A stretch of 64,000 nucleotides of DNA from Sulfurirhabdus sp043759595. Its GTDB lineage: Bacteria; Pseudomonadota; Gammaproteobacteria; Burkholderiales; SMCO01. This document shows, piece after piece, positions 9,818-19,300 of the stretch. Position 1 is the stretch's first letter; every line of letters starts with the position of its first letter. The DNA lies in NCBI GenBank assembly GCA_043759595.1, contig JAYVLG010000045.1:24055-88054 (forward strand), in the 5' to 3' direction. The translations under genes were made by a program, and so were the position numbers. A model generated the notes under the pieces. It was not told the DNA's origin, did no database searches, and was given only the letters and a program-made list of their open reading frames with translations.

Positions 9818-11299
9818 TTGCAAGCAAATTCTCGCAAAAATAAAAAACCCAAAGTCCTTTTTGTTACCTCAGAAATTCATCCGTTAATCAAGACGGGTGG
9901 CCTGGCTGATGTAAGTGCGGCGCTTCCCGTTGCTTTACGTACCATTGGTGTGGACGTAAGAGTATTGGTGCCCGGCTATCCCAGGATTTTGTCTTCAGTT
10001 AAAAACAAACGCAAACTGGCACGCATCATAGACATTCCAGGCCACGGAGAAGTAAATCTCCTCTCTGCAAAAATACCCGGCTGCGATGTTCCAATCATAA
10101 TTGTAGACTATCCGGCGTTTTATGAGCGCACAGGCGGACCTTATTCAGATAAAAGCGGGTTGGACTGGCCGGACAATGCGCTTCGATTTGGATTATTGTC
10201 CCGCATTGCAGCACTTTTAGGTTCAGATGCTAATCCGTTGACCTGGAAGCCAGATATTGTTCACTGCAACGACTGGCAAACTGGCCTTGCACCCGCCTAT
10301 CTGCACTTTGCCAAAGGGCCCAAGGCTGCAACAGTCATGACTGTTCACAACCTTGCCTACCAGGGAATATTTCCGTCAGAAATATTCCCTCAACTCAACT
10401 TACCCGAAGCATGCTTTAACATGCACGGGGTAGAATATTATGGCAACATTTCTTTCCTTAAGGCCGGGCTCTACTACGCCAACCATCTGACTACCGTCAG
10501 CCCTACCTATGCAAAGGAAATTCAGTCAGAGGCGCTTGGGTTTGGTTTGCAAGGTTTGCTTGCTGAGCGCGCGAACCAGCTGACCGGCATTCTGAATGGT
10601 GTAGATGCCGAGCACTGGAACCCTGCATGCGATACCCACCTTGCTACAACTTATAGTCCGACAAGATTAAATGGGAAAAAAACCAATAAACAGGCATTGC
10701 AAAAGCAATTAAATTTGCCCGTTTCTGCTGACATTCCTCTGTTTGGCGTGGTCAGCCGCATTACACACCAGAAAGGCCTGGATCTGCTTCTGGAAATTCT
10801 GCCATCCATTGTGCGCGAACCCGCACAAATCATCCTGCTTGGAACAGGTGAACTCGAACTGGAGCAAGCCTTCCTGCTTCTGGGTGAACAATACCCCAAT
10901 CATTTCCGGGCTGTCATCGGATTTGATGAGGGGCTATCCCATCAGGTTGAGGCGGGTGCGGATATTTTTCTGATGCCATCCCGCTTTGAACCATGCGGAC
11001 TCAATCAGATGTATAGCATGCTTTATGGAACGCCACCCATTGTGACACCAACCGGTGGTCTGGCTGATACTGTGGTTGACCTCACACCTTCCAGCCTGAA
11101 AGATGGCAGCGCAACTGGATTTATGTTGCAGTCTTTTACCGCAACAAACCTCCTCCAGACCGTCAAACGCGCTATTGAGGCATATCACGATAAAAAAACC
11201 TGGCGGAAAGTGCAGCTAAACGGTATGCGCCGAGATTTTGGCTGGACAAAAAGCGCCGAAACTTATTTATCGCTTTATTTATCGCTTATTCAGAAATAA
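9818..11299 (+). CDS. glgA: Glycogen synthase (ADP-glucose:glucan glucosyltransferase, GT5)
   Basis: Extends alpha-1,4-glucan chains from ADP-glucose. The N-terminal HPLIKTGGLADVSAALP contains the KTGGL nucleotide-sugar motif. The C-terminal half has VVSRITHQKGLDLL, then PSRFEPCGLNQMYSMLYG with the catalytic E-x7-E element, then PTGGLADTV. 493 residues is normal. The only start that gives a full N-terminus is TTG at 9818, because an in-frame stop lies just upstream. No strong ribosome binding site is seen, so expression may be low or specially controlled. The 162-nt gap to gnd is a divergent promoter region. Confidence 0.96.
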   Translation: MQANSRKNKKPKVLFVTSEIHPLIKTGGLADVSAALPVALRTIGVDVRVLVPGYPRILSSVKNKRKLARIIDIPGHGEVNLLSAKIPGCDVPIIIVDYPAFYERTGGPYSDKSGLDWPDNALRFGLLSRIAALLGSDANPLTWKPDIVHCNDWQTGLAPAYLHFAKGPKAATVMTVHNLAYQGIFPSEIFPQLNLPEACFNMHGVEYYGNISFLKAGLYYANHLTTVSPTYAKEIQSEALGFGLQGLLAERANQLTGILNGVDAEHWNPACDTHLATTYSPTRLNGKKTNKQALQKQLNLPVSADIPLFGVVSRITHQKGLDLLLEILPSIVREPAQIILLGTGELELEQAFLLLGEQYPNHFRAVIGFDEGLSHQVEAGADIFLMPSRFEPCGLNQMYSMLYGTPPIVTPTGGLADTVVDLTPSSLKDGSATGFMLQSFTATNLLQTVKRAIEAYHDKKTWRKVQLNGMRRDFGWTKSAETYLSLYLSLIQK

Positions 11300-11310
11300 G
11301 CAAATGAAAC

Positions 11311-13863
11311 TCACAACCAAATCATCATCCCTGTTTCATGCGGATTCGTGAGCAACTCGTGCCAGGGATAAATGCGTATCAGGTATTGCAGCTTGCCACA
11401 CAAATCAGGAGCAAGATCCAATGCAAAAACTTGCTCATTGCCTGTTCCTGTCGTTTCCTGACTCACAAAACTATAATGTTGCATCTCACTGGCATTAACG
11501 TTTCCTGGCCTGCCTACGAGCAATTCCACCCTCACATCTTCTGGTTTCAATCCATTCAGTTGTACGCCAACCTCAAAACGCATTGCATCACCGAATTGAA
11601 TGCGTTTTTTCGGCTCATCCAGCCTGCGCAAAGCAACCCCATGCCATGCAACTTTAATACGTGATTTCCAGACCGCCAATCGCTTGGCATTTTCAAAATC
11701 ATTTTGAGCGAATACCTTTCCTTGCCTGCTGGCCGAGGTGTAAAAACGTGACACATATTCCCCCACCATACGTGTGGCATTGAACCGCGGCAAAACTGTC
11801 GCAATGGAATGCTTGGCCATCTTGACCCAGCCTTCCGAATATCCAAATTTTCCACGATCGTAATATAGCGGCAATACATGATCCTGCAGAATTTCGTACA
11901 GTGTCTGGCTTTCTTCCTGATTGCGACGGTAATCATCATAATGTTCAGGCGAAGGTTTGATCGCCCAACCATTTTTGCCGTCGTAGCCTTCACCCCACCA
12001 CCCATCAAGCACGCTTAAATTAATGGCACCATTAATTCCTGCTTTCATACCCGATGTTCCGCTCGCCTCCAACGGGTAAACGGGATTATTCAGCCAGATA
12101 TCCACACCTGAAACCAGCCTTCTGGCCAACCCCATATCATAGCCTTCCACCAGCAATATTTTTCCTTCAAATTCAGGTAAACGAGAGATGTTGTGCACTT
12201 GCCTGATCAACTCCTGTCCGGGTTTATCTGCGGGATGCGCTTTACCTGCGAACACAAACAAGATGGGGCGGTCTTCATCTGCAATAATTTCACGCAACCA
12301 ATCAAGATTATCAAACAGCATGGTCGCCCGTTTATAGGTTGCAAAACGCCGCGCAAAGCCAATCGTCAGGACATTAGGATTGATGGGGTCTGTGTATTTA
12401 AGCAGGCGATCAAGATGCGCCTCAGAGCCATGATTTCGAAAATGCTGGTTGGAAATACGGTGGCGTAACTGATACAACATTTGCGATTTGAGTGACTGGC
12501 GAACACTCCAGAACAAATGATCCGGAATGATGTCGATCTTTGTCCAAAATTCTGTATCGCACAGTCGATGCCGCCACTCATATCCTAAATAGGTATCAAA
12601 CAAATCTACCCATTCATCTGCAAGAAAGCTGGGGACATGCACGCCATTAGTGACATACGTGATAGGGCTTTCTTCCGGCCCGACTTGTGGCCACAAATCA
12701 CCACAGATTTTGGCCGAAACATCACCATGAATCCGGCTTACACCATTATGGTAACGCGAACCATGGATCGCCAAGGTCGTCATATTAAATTCATGACTGT
12801 CTGCTGCCTGCCCTAATGCCAGAAACTCCTCTTTCGCGATTTTAAGCTCATGAAACAGCTCACTGAAATATTCAATCATCATTTCAGAAGAAAAATGATC
12901 ATGCCCGGCAGGTACCGGCGTATGCGTCGTAAATACAGTATTAACCGCAACCGCCTCAAGCGCACTGGCAAAATCCAGTCCATCTCTTACCAGACATCTG
13001 GCCCGTTCAAGAATCTGAAATGCAGCATGCCCTTCGTTGATATGCCATACAGTAGGCTTTAACCCAATTTCCTGCAAAGCACGCACCCCTCCCACCCCCA
13101 GCAGAATTTCCTGTTGCATCCGCATATAACGATCACCACCATAAAGCTGGTGAACAATGTCACGATCTGCCAAAGAATTGACTTCTAGATCCGTATCCAG
13201 CAAATAAAGCCACACATGTCCTACTCTGGCCTGCCAGACTTTCACAAAGACAGTACGTCCGGGAAAACCCACTTCAATATGCACTTCGTTACCATCATCG
13301 CGCAGCACGGGAGAAATAGGCAAATCATCAAAATCCGAATCTGCGTAAGTTGCGACCTGATTACCTTCCGCATCGATCAATTGGGAAAAATAACCCTGCC
13401 GATACAAAAGACCAACGGCAATAAAGGGCAAGCGCATATCACTGGCCGCTTTACAATGGTCACCCGCCAATATACCCAACCCGCCGGAGTAAATAGGAAA
13501 ACTCTCGTGAAAACCAAATTCAGCACAAAAATAGGCTACCAGATCACTTTGATGCAACCCTGTGCCATTCTGACGCATAGGTTCAGAATGATACGTATCA
13601 TAAGCAGACAACACGCGATTAAAGTTCGCAAGAAATACCTGGTCATCTACCGCATCTACCAGCCGCTGTTCACTTACCCGCTTTAAAAACGCCTTGGGAC
13701 TGTGCCCTACAGCATCCCAAAGACTGGGGTGCAAACGCGCAAAAAGCGTTCGACTGGTACGATTCCAGCTGTACCATAAATTACCTGCCAACTCATCCAT
13801 CCGCTTTAAACGTCTTGGGATTTTTGGATTTACTTCAATGATGAAAGGTGTGCCTTCCTTCAT
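11311..13863 (-). CDS. Alpha-glucan phosphorylase, DUF3417-containing type (GT35)
   Basis: Releases glucose-1-phosphate from alpha-glucans. The first about 110 residues (LKRMDELAGNLWYSWN) are a DUF3417 domain, which marks the archaeal/thermophile-type maltodextrin phosphorylase branch of GT35. The GT35 core follows; the PLP-binding Lys is in EASGTSGMKAGINGAINLS. 850 residues is normal for this branch. It converges on glgA with an 11-nt gap. The window also encodes a classical GlgP at 25845, so two differently descended phosphorylases coexist; separate substrates or conditions are likely but not visible from sequence. Confidence 0.95.
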   Translation of the reverse strand: MKEGTPFIIEVNPKIPRRLKRMDELAGNLWYSWNRTSRTLFARLHPSLWDAVGHSPKAFLKRVSEQRLVDAVDDQVFLANFNRVLSAYDTYHSEPMRQNGTGLHQSDLVAYFCAEFGFHESFPIYSGGLGILAGDHCKAASDMRLPFIAVGLLYRQGYFSQLIDAEGNQVATYADSDFDDLPISPVLRDDGNEVHIEVGFPGRTVFVKVWQARVGHVWLYLLDTDLEVNSLADRDIVHQLYGGDRYMRMQQEILLGVGGVRALQEIGLKPTVWHINEGHAAFQILERARCLVRDGLDFASALEAVAVNTVFTTHTPVPAGHDHFSSEMMIEYFSELFHELKIAKEEFLALGQAADSHEFNMTTLAIHGSRYHNGVSRIHGDVSAKICGDLWPQVGPEESPITYVTNGVHVPSFLADEWVDLFDTYLGYEWRHRLCDTEFWTKIDIIPDHLFWSVRQSLKSQMLYQLRHRISNQHFRNHGSEAHLDRLLKYTDPINPNVLTIGFARRFATYKRATMLFDNLDWLREIIADEDRPILFVFAGKAHPADKPGQELIRQVHNISRLPEFEGKILLVEGYDMGLARRLVSGVDIWLNNPVYPLEASGTSGMKAGINGAINLSVLDGWWGEGYDGKNGWAIKPSPEHYDDYRRNQEESQTLYEILQDHVLPLYYDRGKFGYSEGWVKMAKHSIATVLPRFNATRMVGEYVSRFYTSASRQGKVFAQNDFENAKRLAVWKSRIKVAWHGVALRRLDEPKKRIQFGDAMRFEVGVQLNGLKPEDVRVELLVGRPGNVNASEMQHYSFVSQETTGTGNEQVFALDLAPDLCGKLQYLIRIYPWHELLTNPHETGMMIWL

Positions 13864-14261
13864 ACGATGCTCCCTTGCTTGATTTTTGTTCTTTTCAAAA
13901 TACTCAATAACATTTAAGTTTTACAACGTTCTAAATTAATATTAGACGTTTTTTTCAGTTTGAAAATATTACAGGGGAAATATTACAAAATTCAGGGATT
14001 CAGGATTTTACTGTGGATAAAGGCTTTTTTCTGAGTACTCATTGAATTTTGAAATTTGGATTTCCTTGTGAATGGTCATTTTAAAGTGGCAGCAAAGCAG
14101 GTCACAGATATCAACGACGCTTCACCACTTGCAAATGACTGCTATCCAGTAAGGCTTGCCGACAACCTTCGACTTTCAGCAGCCTGTCACGGATTGCTAC
14201 TCAAACGGCTGCTATGGCTGCGTACTGGATAGTCGGCGTATTGCTCCGGCCCAATGAGGTC
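13864..14261. other. Intergenic stretch without recognisable gene
   Basis: No credible reading frame or RNA gene is seen. The part from about 14130 to 14250 has an imperfect inverted pair: GACTGCTATCCAGTA near 14143 and TACTGGATAGTC near 14223. It looks like degenerate repeat sequence. Upstream of the phosphorylase start (13864-14000) the sequence is A/T-rich and may hold its promoter. Confidence 0.4.
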
Positions 14262-14530
14262 TTAAGCCGCATACTTCACACGATTGTTTTGAAAGTGGCT
14301 CATTACGCGCTCGGGGTTTTGCTCCAACATCATCATATGCGCGCTGGTTGCCACGCGTAGTTTGGCTTTGCTGCGAACAGGACCGAGCCTGCCCATCTCT
14401 TGCTTGATATCCACATTAAGGCGCTCCTCTGGCTTGAGCTGGGGACTATAGCTAGCTGGGCAAGGTCAGGAACACTTTCCTGCCAGAATCCTTGATCAAG
14501 GCAGTCAGGAACCGTGGAAAATATTGAATC
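14262..14530 (-). pseudogene. IS630-family transposase remnant
   Basis: The reverse strand encodes a recognisable IS630-family C-terminus ending at a TAA at 14264-14262: YSPQLKPEERLNVDIKQEMG, then KAKLRVATSAHMMMLEQ and ERVMSHFQNNRVKYAA. Just upstream (to about 14530) is FLTALIKDSGRKVFL, which normally precedes the DNLRVHH segment; that segment is missing. The joint also carries a duplicated AGCT (near 14450) that shifts the frame. So an internal deletion plus a 4-bp frameshift have killed the gene. The N-terminal half and the terminal repeats are not visible. Confidence 0.8.
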
Positions 14531-14605
14531 CGGGCCTATTCAATCAATAAAAGCAGAGGTATCATCTGGTCAATAAACTTAAGCTCATACAATCAAGGAA
14601 GCGTT

Positions 14606-15988
14606 GTGTCAGAAGGCGGTAAATTAGCAAAAGAATCACTCGGGGCTTTCGAGTCTGCCATCATGGGAATTGCTGGCACTGCGCCTGCATTTAGCGTAGC
14701 CGTAACAACGGCGGCTATTGTTGCATCGGTCGGGGTTCTGTCAGTAGGTAGCATTTTCTATTGCGGCCTCATCATGTTCGGCATCATGCTGGCATTCTTT
14801 CATCTCAGCAAGATCACCCCGCATGCCGGTGCTGCTTATGCCTGGGTAGGGCATGTCTTCGGTAAAACCTGGGGATTCTTTACCGGTTGGGGACTGCTAG
14901 TCGCTTCGATATTCTTCATGGTGTCGGCCACGATACCTGCAGCCACATCAACCTTGGTCCTAATCGCCCCTGATCTGGTCGAGAGCACCACCTGGGTGAC
15001 CGGCACGGCGGCGATCTGGCTGACCTTGGTCACTATTGTCGTTACAAAGGGCATCAAACACGCGAGCTATACACAGTTGATTCTGACTGGGATTGAAACC
15101 GTAGTGGTTTTCTCGCTGATAATTGCAGCTTTTATCCAATACGGTGGCCATCCGGCACACCCCCCTTCAATCATCTGGTTTTCCCCATTTTCATTTACAC
15201 CGCAGCTATTTGCCACGGGGGCCTTAACGGCCATCTTTTTTTACTGGGGCTGGGATGTCACCATGAATCTTAGCGAGGAAACCAAGACAGGCGACACCGG
15301 CAAGCCACATCCAGCCAGCCAAGGTGCATTTTGGGCTATGGTCAATCTGATCCTGTTCTTCATCATCATGATGATAGTGGTACTGATCGTGCTGAGCGAT
15401 AACGAAATCGCGCAGGCCAACACCAACGTGCTCTATGCGATCGCCAACAAATTATTTCCGGCACCATGGAATTACTTGGCGGTACTTTCAACCCTCCTGA
15501 GCACTATCGGTACTATCGAAACACAAATTCTGCAATTCAGCCGAAGCATGTTTGCCATGGCGCGTGATGACATGCTGCATCCCCGTTACGCCAAGATCCA
15601 CACCGAGTGGCAAACCCCATGGGTGGCAACCTTTGTGATCTGGTTCCTGGGTGTATCACTACTCTTTTGTTCATCGTACATGCCATCAGTGAAAAAAATC
15701 CTGGAAAGTTCGATTTTAGCCATCGGCTTCCAGATATGCTTTTACATGAGCTTGGCCGGATTTGCTTGTGCCTGGCATTATCGCAAAAAGTTGAAGAGTA
15801 GCGCCTACAACGCTATCTCCTATGTTCTTTGGCCGTTGTTTGCGGCAATTTTTATGGTATTCGTAGCGCTCTACAGCATTCCTACGTTTGACGTCATTAC
15901 TAACATCCTAGGCGTTGGCGGGATTCTGGTCGGCATTGTACCTTTGATCTTGGGAGGGCTACGACGCAACAAAAGTGCGAAGGTCTGA
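14606..15988 (+). CDS. APC-family amino-acid permease
   Basis: A 460-residue inner-membrane protein with about 12 hydrophobic segments. The first segment carries SAIMGIAGTAPAFSVAVTTA, the unwound helix-1 pattern of the amino acid-polyamine-organocation superfamily, and GAAYAWVGHVFGKTWGFFTG is the second conserved block. The substrate cannot be told. Translation starts at GTG 14606 with AAGGA 7 nt before it. It stands alone between an IS630 remnant and a 343-nt gap, on the opposite strand to the signalling gene downstream, so it may be an acquired single-gene unit. Confidence 0.9.
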   Translation: MSEGGKLAKESLGAFESAIMGIAGTAPAFSVAVTTAAIVASVGVLSVGSIFYCGLIMFGIMLAFFHLSKITPHAGAAYAWVGHVFGKTWGFFTGWGLLVASIFFMVSATIPAATSTLVLIAPDLVESTTWVTGTAAIWLTLVTIVVTKGIKHASYTQLILTGIETVVVFSLIIAAFIQYGGHPAHPPSIIWFSPFSFTPQLFATGALTAIFFYWGWDVTMNLSEETKTGDTGKPHPASQGAFWAMVNLILFFIIMMIVVLIVLSDNEIAQANTNVLYAIANKLFPAPWNYLAVLSTLLSTIGTIETQILQFSRSMFAMARDDMLHPRYAKIHTEWQTPWVATFVIWFLGVSLLFCSSYMPSVKKILESSILAIGFQICFYMSLAGFACAWHYRKKLKSSAYNAISYVLWPLFAAIFMVFVALYSIPTFDVITNILGVGGILVGIVPLILGGLRRNKSAKV

Positions 15989-16331
15989 GATAGCCGCATC
16001 GAACCACCATTATTTTGGCAGACAGAAAAACCACCAGATCGGTAACAACTTCTGGATGTGCGCGAAGGGCTTTGACCTACTTTGAGATAATCGCAGTTCT
16101 CGACGCTAACTTCCACTTATGGCAAGTTGCTGATCTATAGCGAAACATTGAAACCACCGTCAGTTAAAGGGAAAGTCGACCGTCGCTTCACGACCCCTTA
16201 GAGACGGTCATTACCTTGTTGTTAAAGGTCCGGTCAGCCTGCGAAAGCTGCCATCCAGTTACAGTTGTCTGGCCGGCATTTACCGTGCCAATTTATGACA
16301 ATCATGTGGTATCAAGGCTAAAATTACTCTG
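15989..16331. other. Intergenic stretch with degenerate sequence
   Basis: 343 nt between two convergent genes. I find no gene, RNA or clear terminator. The part around 16200-16285 (GGTCCGGTCAGCC ... CTGGCCGGC) resembles in style the degenerate stretches near 14130-14250 and 20270-20400, and may be a worn intergenic repeat. Confidence 0.3.
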
Positions 16332-19300
16332 CTAGCTCCGGTTTTTTAGGAATACCATAAACTCATCCAACGGCACAGGTTTGCTGAACAAGTAGCCCTG
16401 GAAAGCATGGCAACCGCGCAGCTCAAGGAATTGACACTGTGCTTCAGTTTCCACACCTTCCGCGATCACGTGTAATCCAAGCGTCTCAGTCATCGCGATA
16501 ATAGTTTGCACGATGGAGGCGTCGTTAGGGTCGCTGACGATGTCGCGAACAAATGATTGGTCAATCTTGATTTGACTCAACGGCAAACGTTTCAGATATT
16601 GAAGAGAAGAATAACCGGTGCCGAAATCATCCATCGAGAAACGTACACCTAGTATTTCTATTTGACGCATCTTGATGATGGTGTTCTCAACGTTTTCCAG
16701 CATGGTACTTTCGGTCAATTCCAGTTTCAGGTGAGATGGCTTTGCACCACTCTCCAGCAACACCCGTTGTACTTGAGCCACAAAGTCAGCCTCATGGAAT
16801 TGCTTGGCACTGACATTTACCGCCAGCGTCAGTTCGCGGGTCAGTGCCTCATCTTGCCAAGCTGCAAGTTGCACACAGGCGGTTTGAAGCATCCACAGCC
16901 CTATCGGTATGATGAGTCCGGTTTCCTCTGCAAGAGGGATGAATTGGGCAGGAGAGACCAAGCCGTATTCAGGATGCTCCCAGCGCAACAACACTTCTGC
17001 ACCAATAGAGCGACGCAAATTGTCCACTTGAATTTGGTAGTGCAGACGAAATTGTTGATTTTTGAGTGCAAGACGCAATTCGTCATCCAGTTTGGCGCGC
17101 GTATCGATGGCGAGCTGCATGGCTGAGTCATAGAAACGAATAGCATTACGGCCGCTCGTTTTGGCTTGATACATTGCCGTATCGGCATACCGGAGTAAAT
17201 CGTCAAGGCTTTCCAGATGACCACGAAACAAAACGATGCCGATACTTGGTGTGGTATAACACAGGCGTTCCTTGAGCATATAAGATTCGCTCAGGGTAGT
17301 GCGTATCTTCTCGGCAAGCATCTCGGCTTGCGTTGCAGCCTCGTCGCCATCGGTACTTAGCGTTTCCAGCACAACCAGGAATTCATCCCCTCCCAGACGC
17401 GACACTGTATCGCCTTCACGCACACAGGATTTCAGCCTTTTGGCTACTTCGATAAGCAACAGGTCACCAATAGCATGCCCTTTAGTATCGTTGAGGGTTT
17501 TGAAGTGATCGAGATCAATAAACAGCACTGCGCCATACTGCCCATTACGTGTGCTCGCCGAAAACGCCTGGCTCAGGCGATCCATCAACAAACGACGATT
17601 GGGGAGTTGCGTCAGTGCATCATAGAATGCCAATTGGTGAATTTTAACTTCGGCTTCCTTGAGGTCGGTCACGTCATAGAACCAGCCTAAAACCGCCTGT
17701 TCATTCTCATATTCCAGCCTGAAGTAGGAAGCCAAGACCCAGGTTGCTCGAGTTCCGGGAATGTTTAATTCTATCAGCTTGTCAGTGACCGACAATCCTT
17801 TGTCGAGTTGCTGAAAAATCTCTTCATAATCTTGAGGGTTAGCGTAGAACTGTTTGGAATCTGTGCCAACAACCTGATCGCGTGCCGAATTGATCAATTT
17901 GGCATAACGCTGATTGGCAAACAAGACCTTGTGACTAGAGGATGCGGCAATTCGCACTGCGATGGGGCTGGTTTCCAGCATATAGCGGAAACGCGTTTCA
18001 TTATTACGGACAGCTTCCTCAGCCTGCTTGCGCTCGGTGATGTCGTAGAAGATCACCAGGCTGGAGGCGTCCATCGACGCAATGCTGAACCGGATGTCAC
18101 GCACGGTGCCATCCTTGCAAGTAACCTTATATTCCAACGGTTTGAGTTCGGTCCCGTCCTGCCGCGCCTTTTCCGCCGCCTGCCATTCTTGCGTAACATG
18201 CTGTCGATAGGCGGGATCGGGATAGGCTCGTGGCCACCACTCTGCCAGCGTCGGGATGTCAGTCTGTGTGTAGCCGAATGTCTCGATGAACTTCCGGTTC
18301 AAGAACGTGATGTTCTGATGCTCATCGTTCATCGCCATGGCCACCGGCGACGATTCGATAATCGCGCGAAACTTCGCTTCGCTCGCGCGCACCGCCGCCT
18401 CAGCATGCTTGCGCTCGGTCAGGTCACGCACGATAGCCAGATAAGAGTGATCGTCGAGTCTACGTGCACTGACTTCACCCGGGAACATCGAGCCATCCTT
18501 GCGCACATGGGTCCATTCTGCCAGGTGGGGCACGCCGATCATCATTCTCAGCGGTTCTTCGGTTAGCCTTGTTACCTCGTGCGGCGCAAGTACATCAGCA
18601 ACGCTCATTTGCAAGAGTTCGTCGCGCGTGTAACCGAGCAGTTCGAGCCCGCGCGCATTTGCGTCGAGGAATCGATTTTCGGCTGAGATGATATAAATGC
18701 CGTCATTGGCCTGCTCGAACACGCTGTGGATTCGCGTCTTGCTCATCCATAGTGCCTCCTCCGCCAGGTGGTGGCTGATGGCGATGGCAGCGGTATGCGT
18801 GGCGGTATCGATGAGCTGCCGGTGCTCCGACCGCGGAAGTCCTGGCTGGCGGTAATACATCGCAAATGTGCCAAGCACCCGCTGCTGCGCATCGAAAATC
18901 GGCGTGGACCAACAGGCGCGCAGCTCGTGCCGCAGCGCCACTGCTTTGTATTCCGCCCAAAGCGGATCGGTGGCAATATCCTCCACGAACACAGCCTCCT
19001 TGCGGTAGATCGCCGTGCCGAACGATCCGGCGCATGGTCCGATCGGTTGCCCGTCCACCGCCGCGACAAATTCCCTTGGCAGGCTCGGCGCCGCGCCATG
19101 GTGGACGAGAACGCCGTCCTCATCGAGTAGAAGGATAGACCCCAGCATCCCAGGCGATTGAGCCTCGATAAGACGAACCAGCGCGGTCAGCGTCTCCGGC
19201 AATGAGGTTCCGGCGGCGATCATCTCCAGCACGTGTTTCTGCCCGCTGAGCAGAGTTTCCGCCTGCTTGTGTTCAGTGATGTCATGCGCAATACCGAGGA

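Noticed and set aside
13864..14605. Defence island or prophage boundary between the phosphorylase and permease genes
   Set aside because: Only a dead IS630 fragment is present; there is no integrase, attachment-site pair or recognisable defence gene.
17808..18566. 252-residue open frame on the plus strand
   Set aside because: It lies wholly antisense to the PAS part of the signalling gene, has no recognisable domain or ribosome binding site, and its existence follows from codon bias on the other strand.
18743..19138. Several 90-126 residue frames on both strands in the GAF-coding region
   Set aside because: High G+C removes stop codons by chance here; the annotated frame alone gives a GAF domain.
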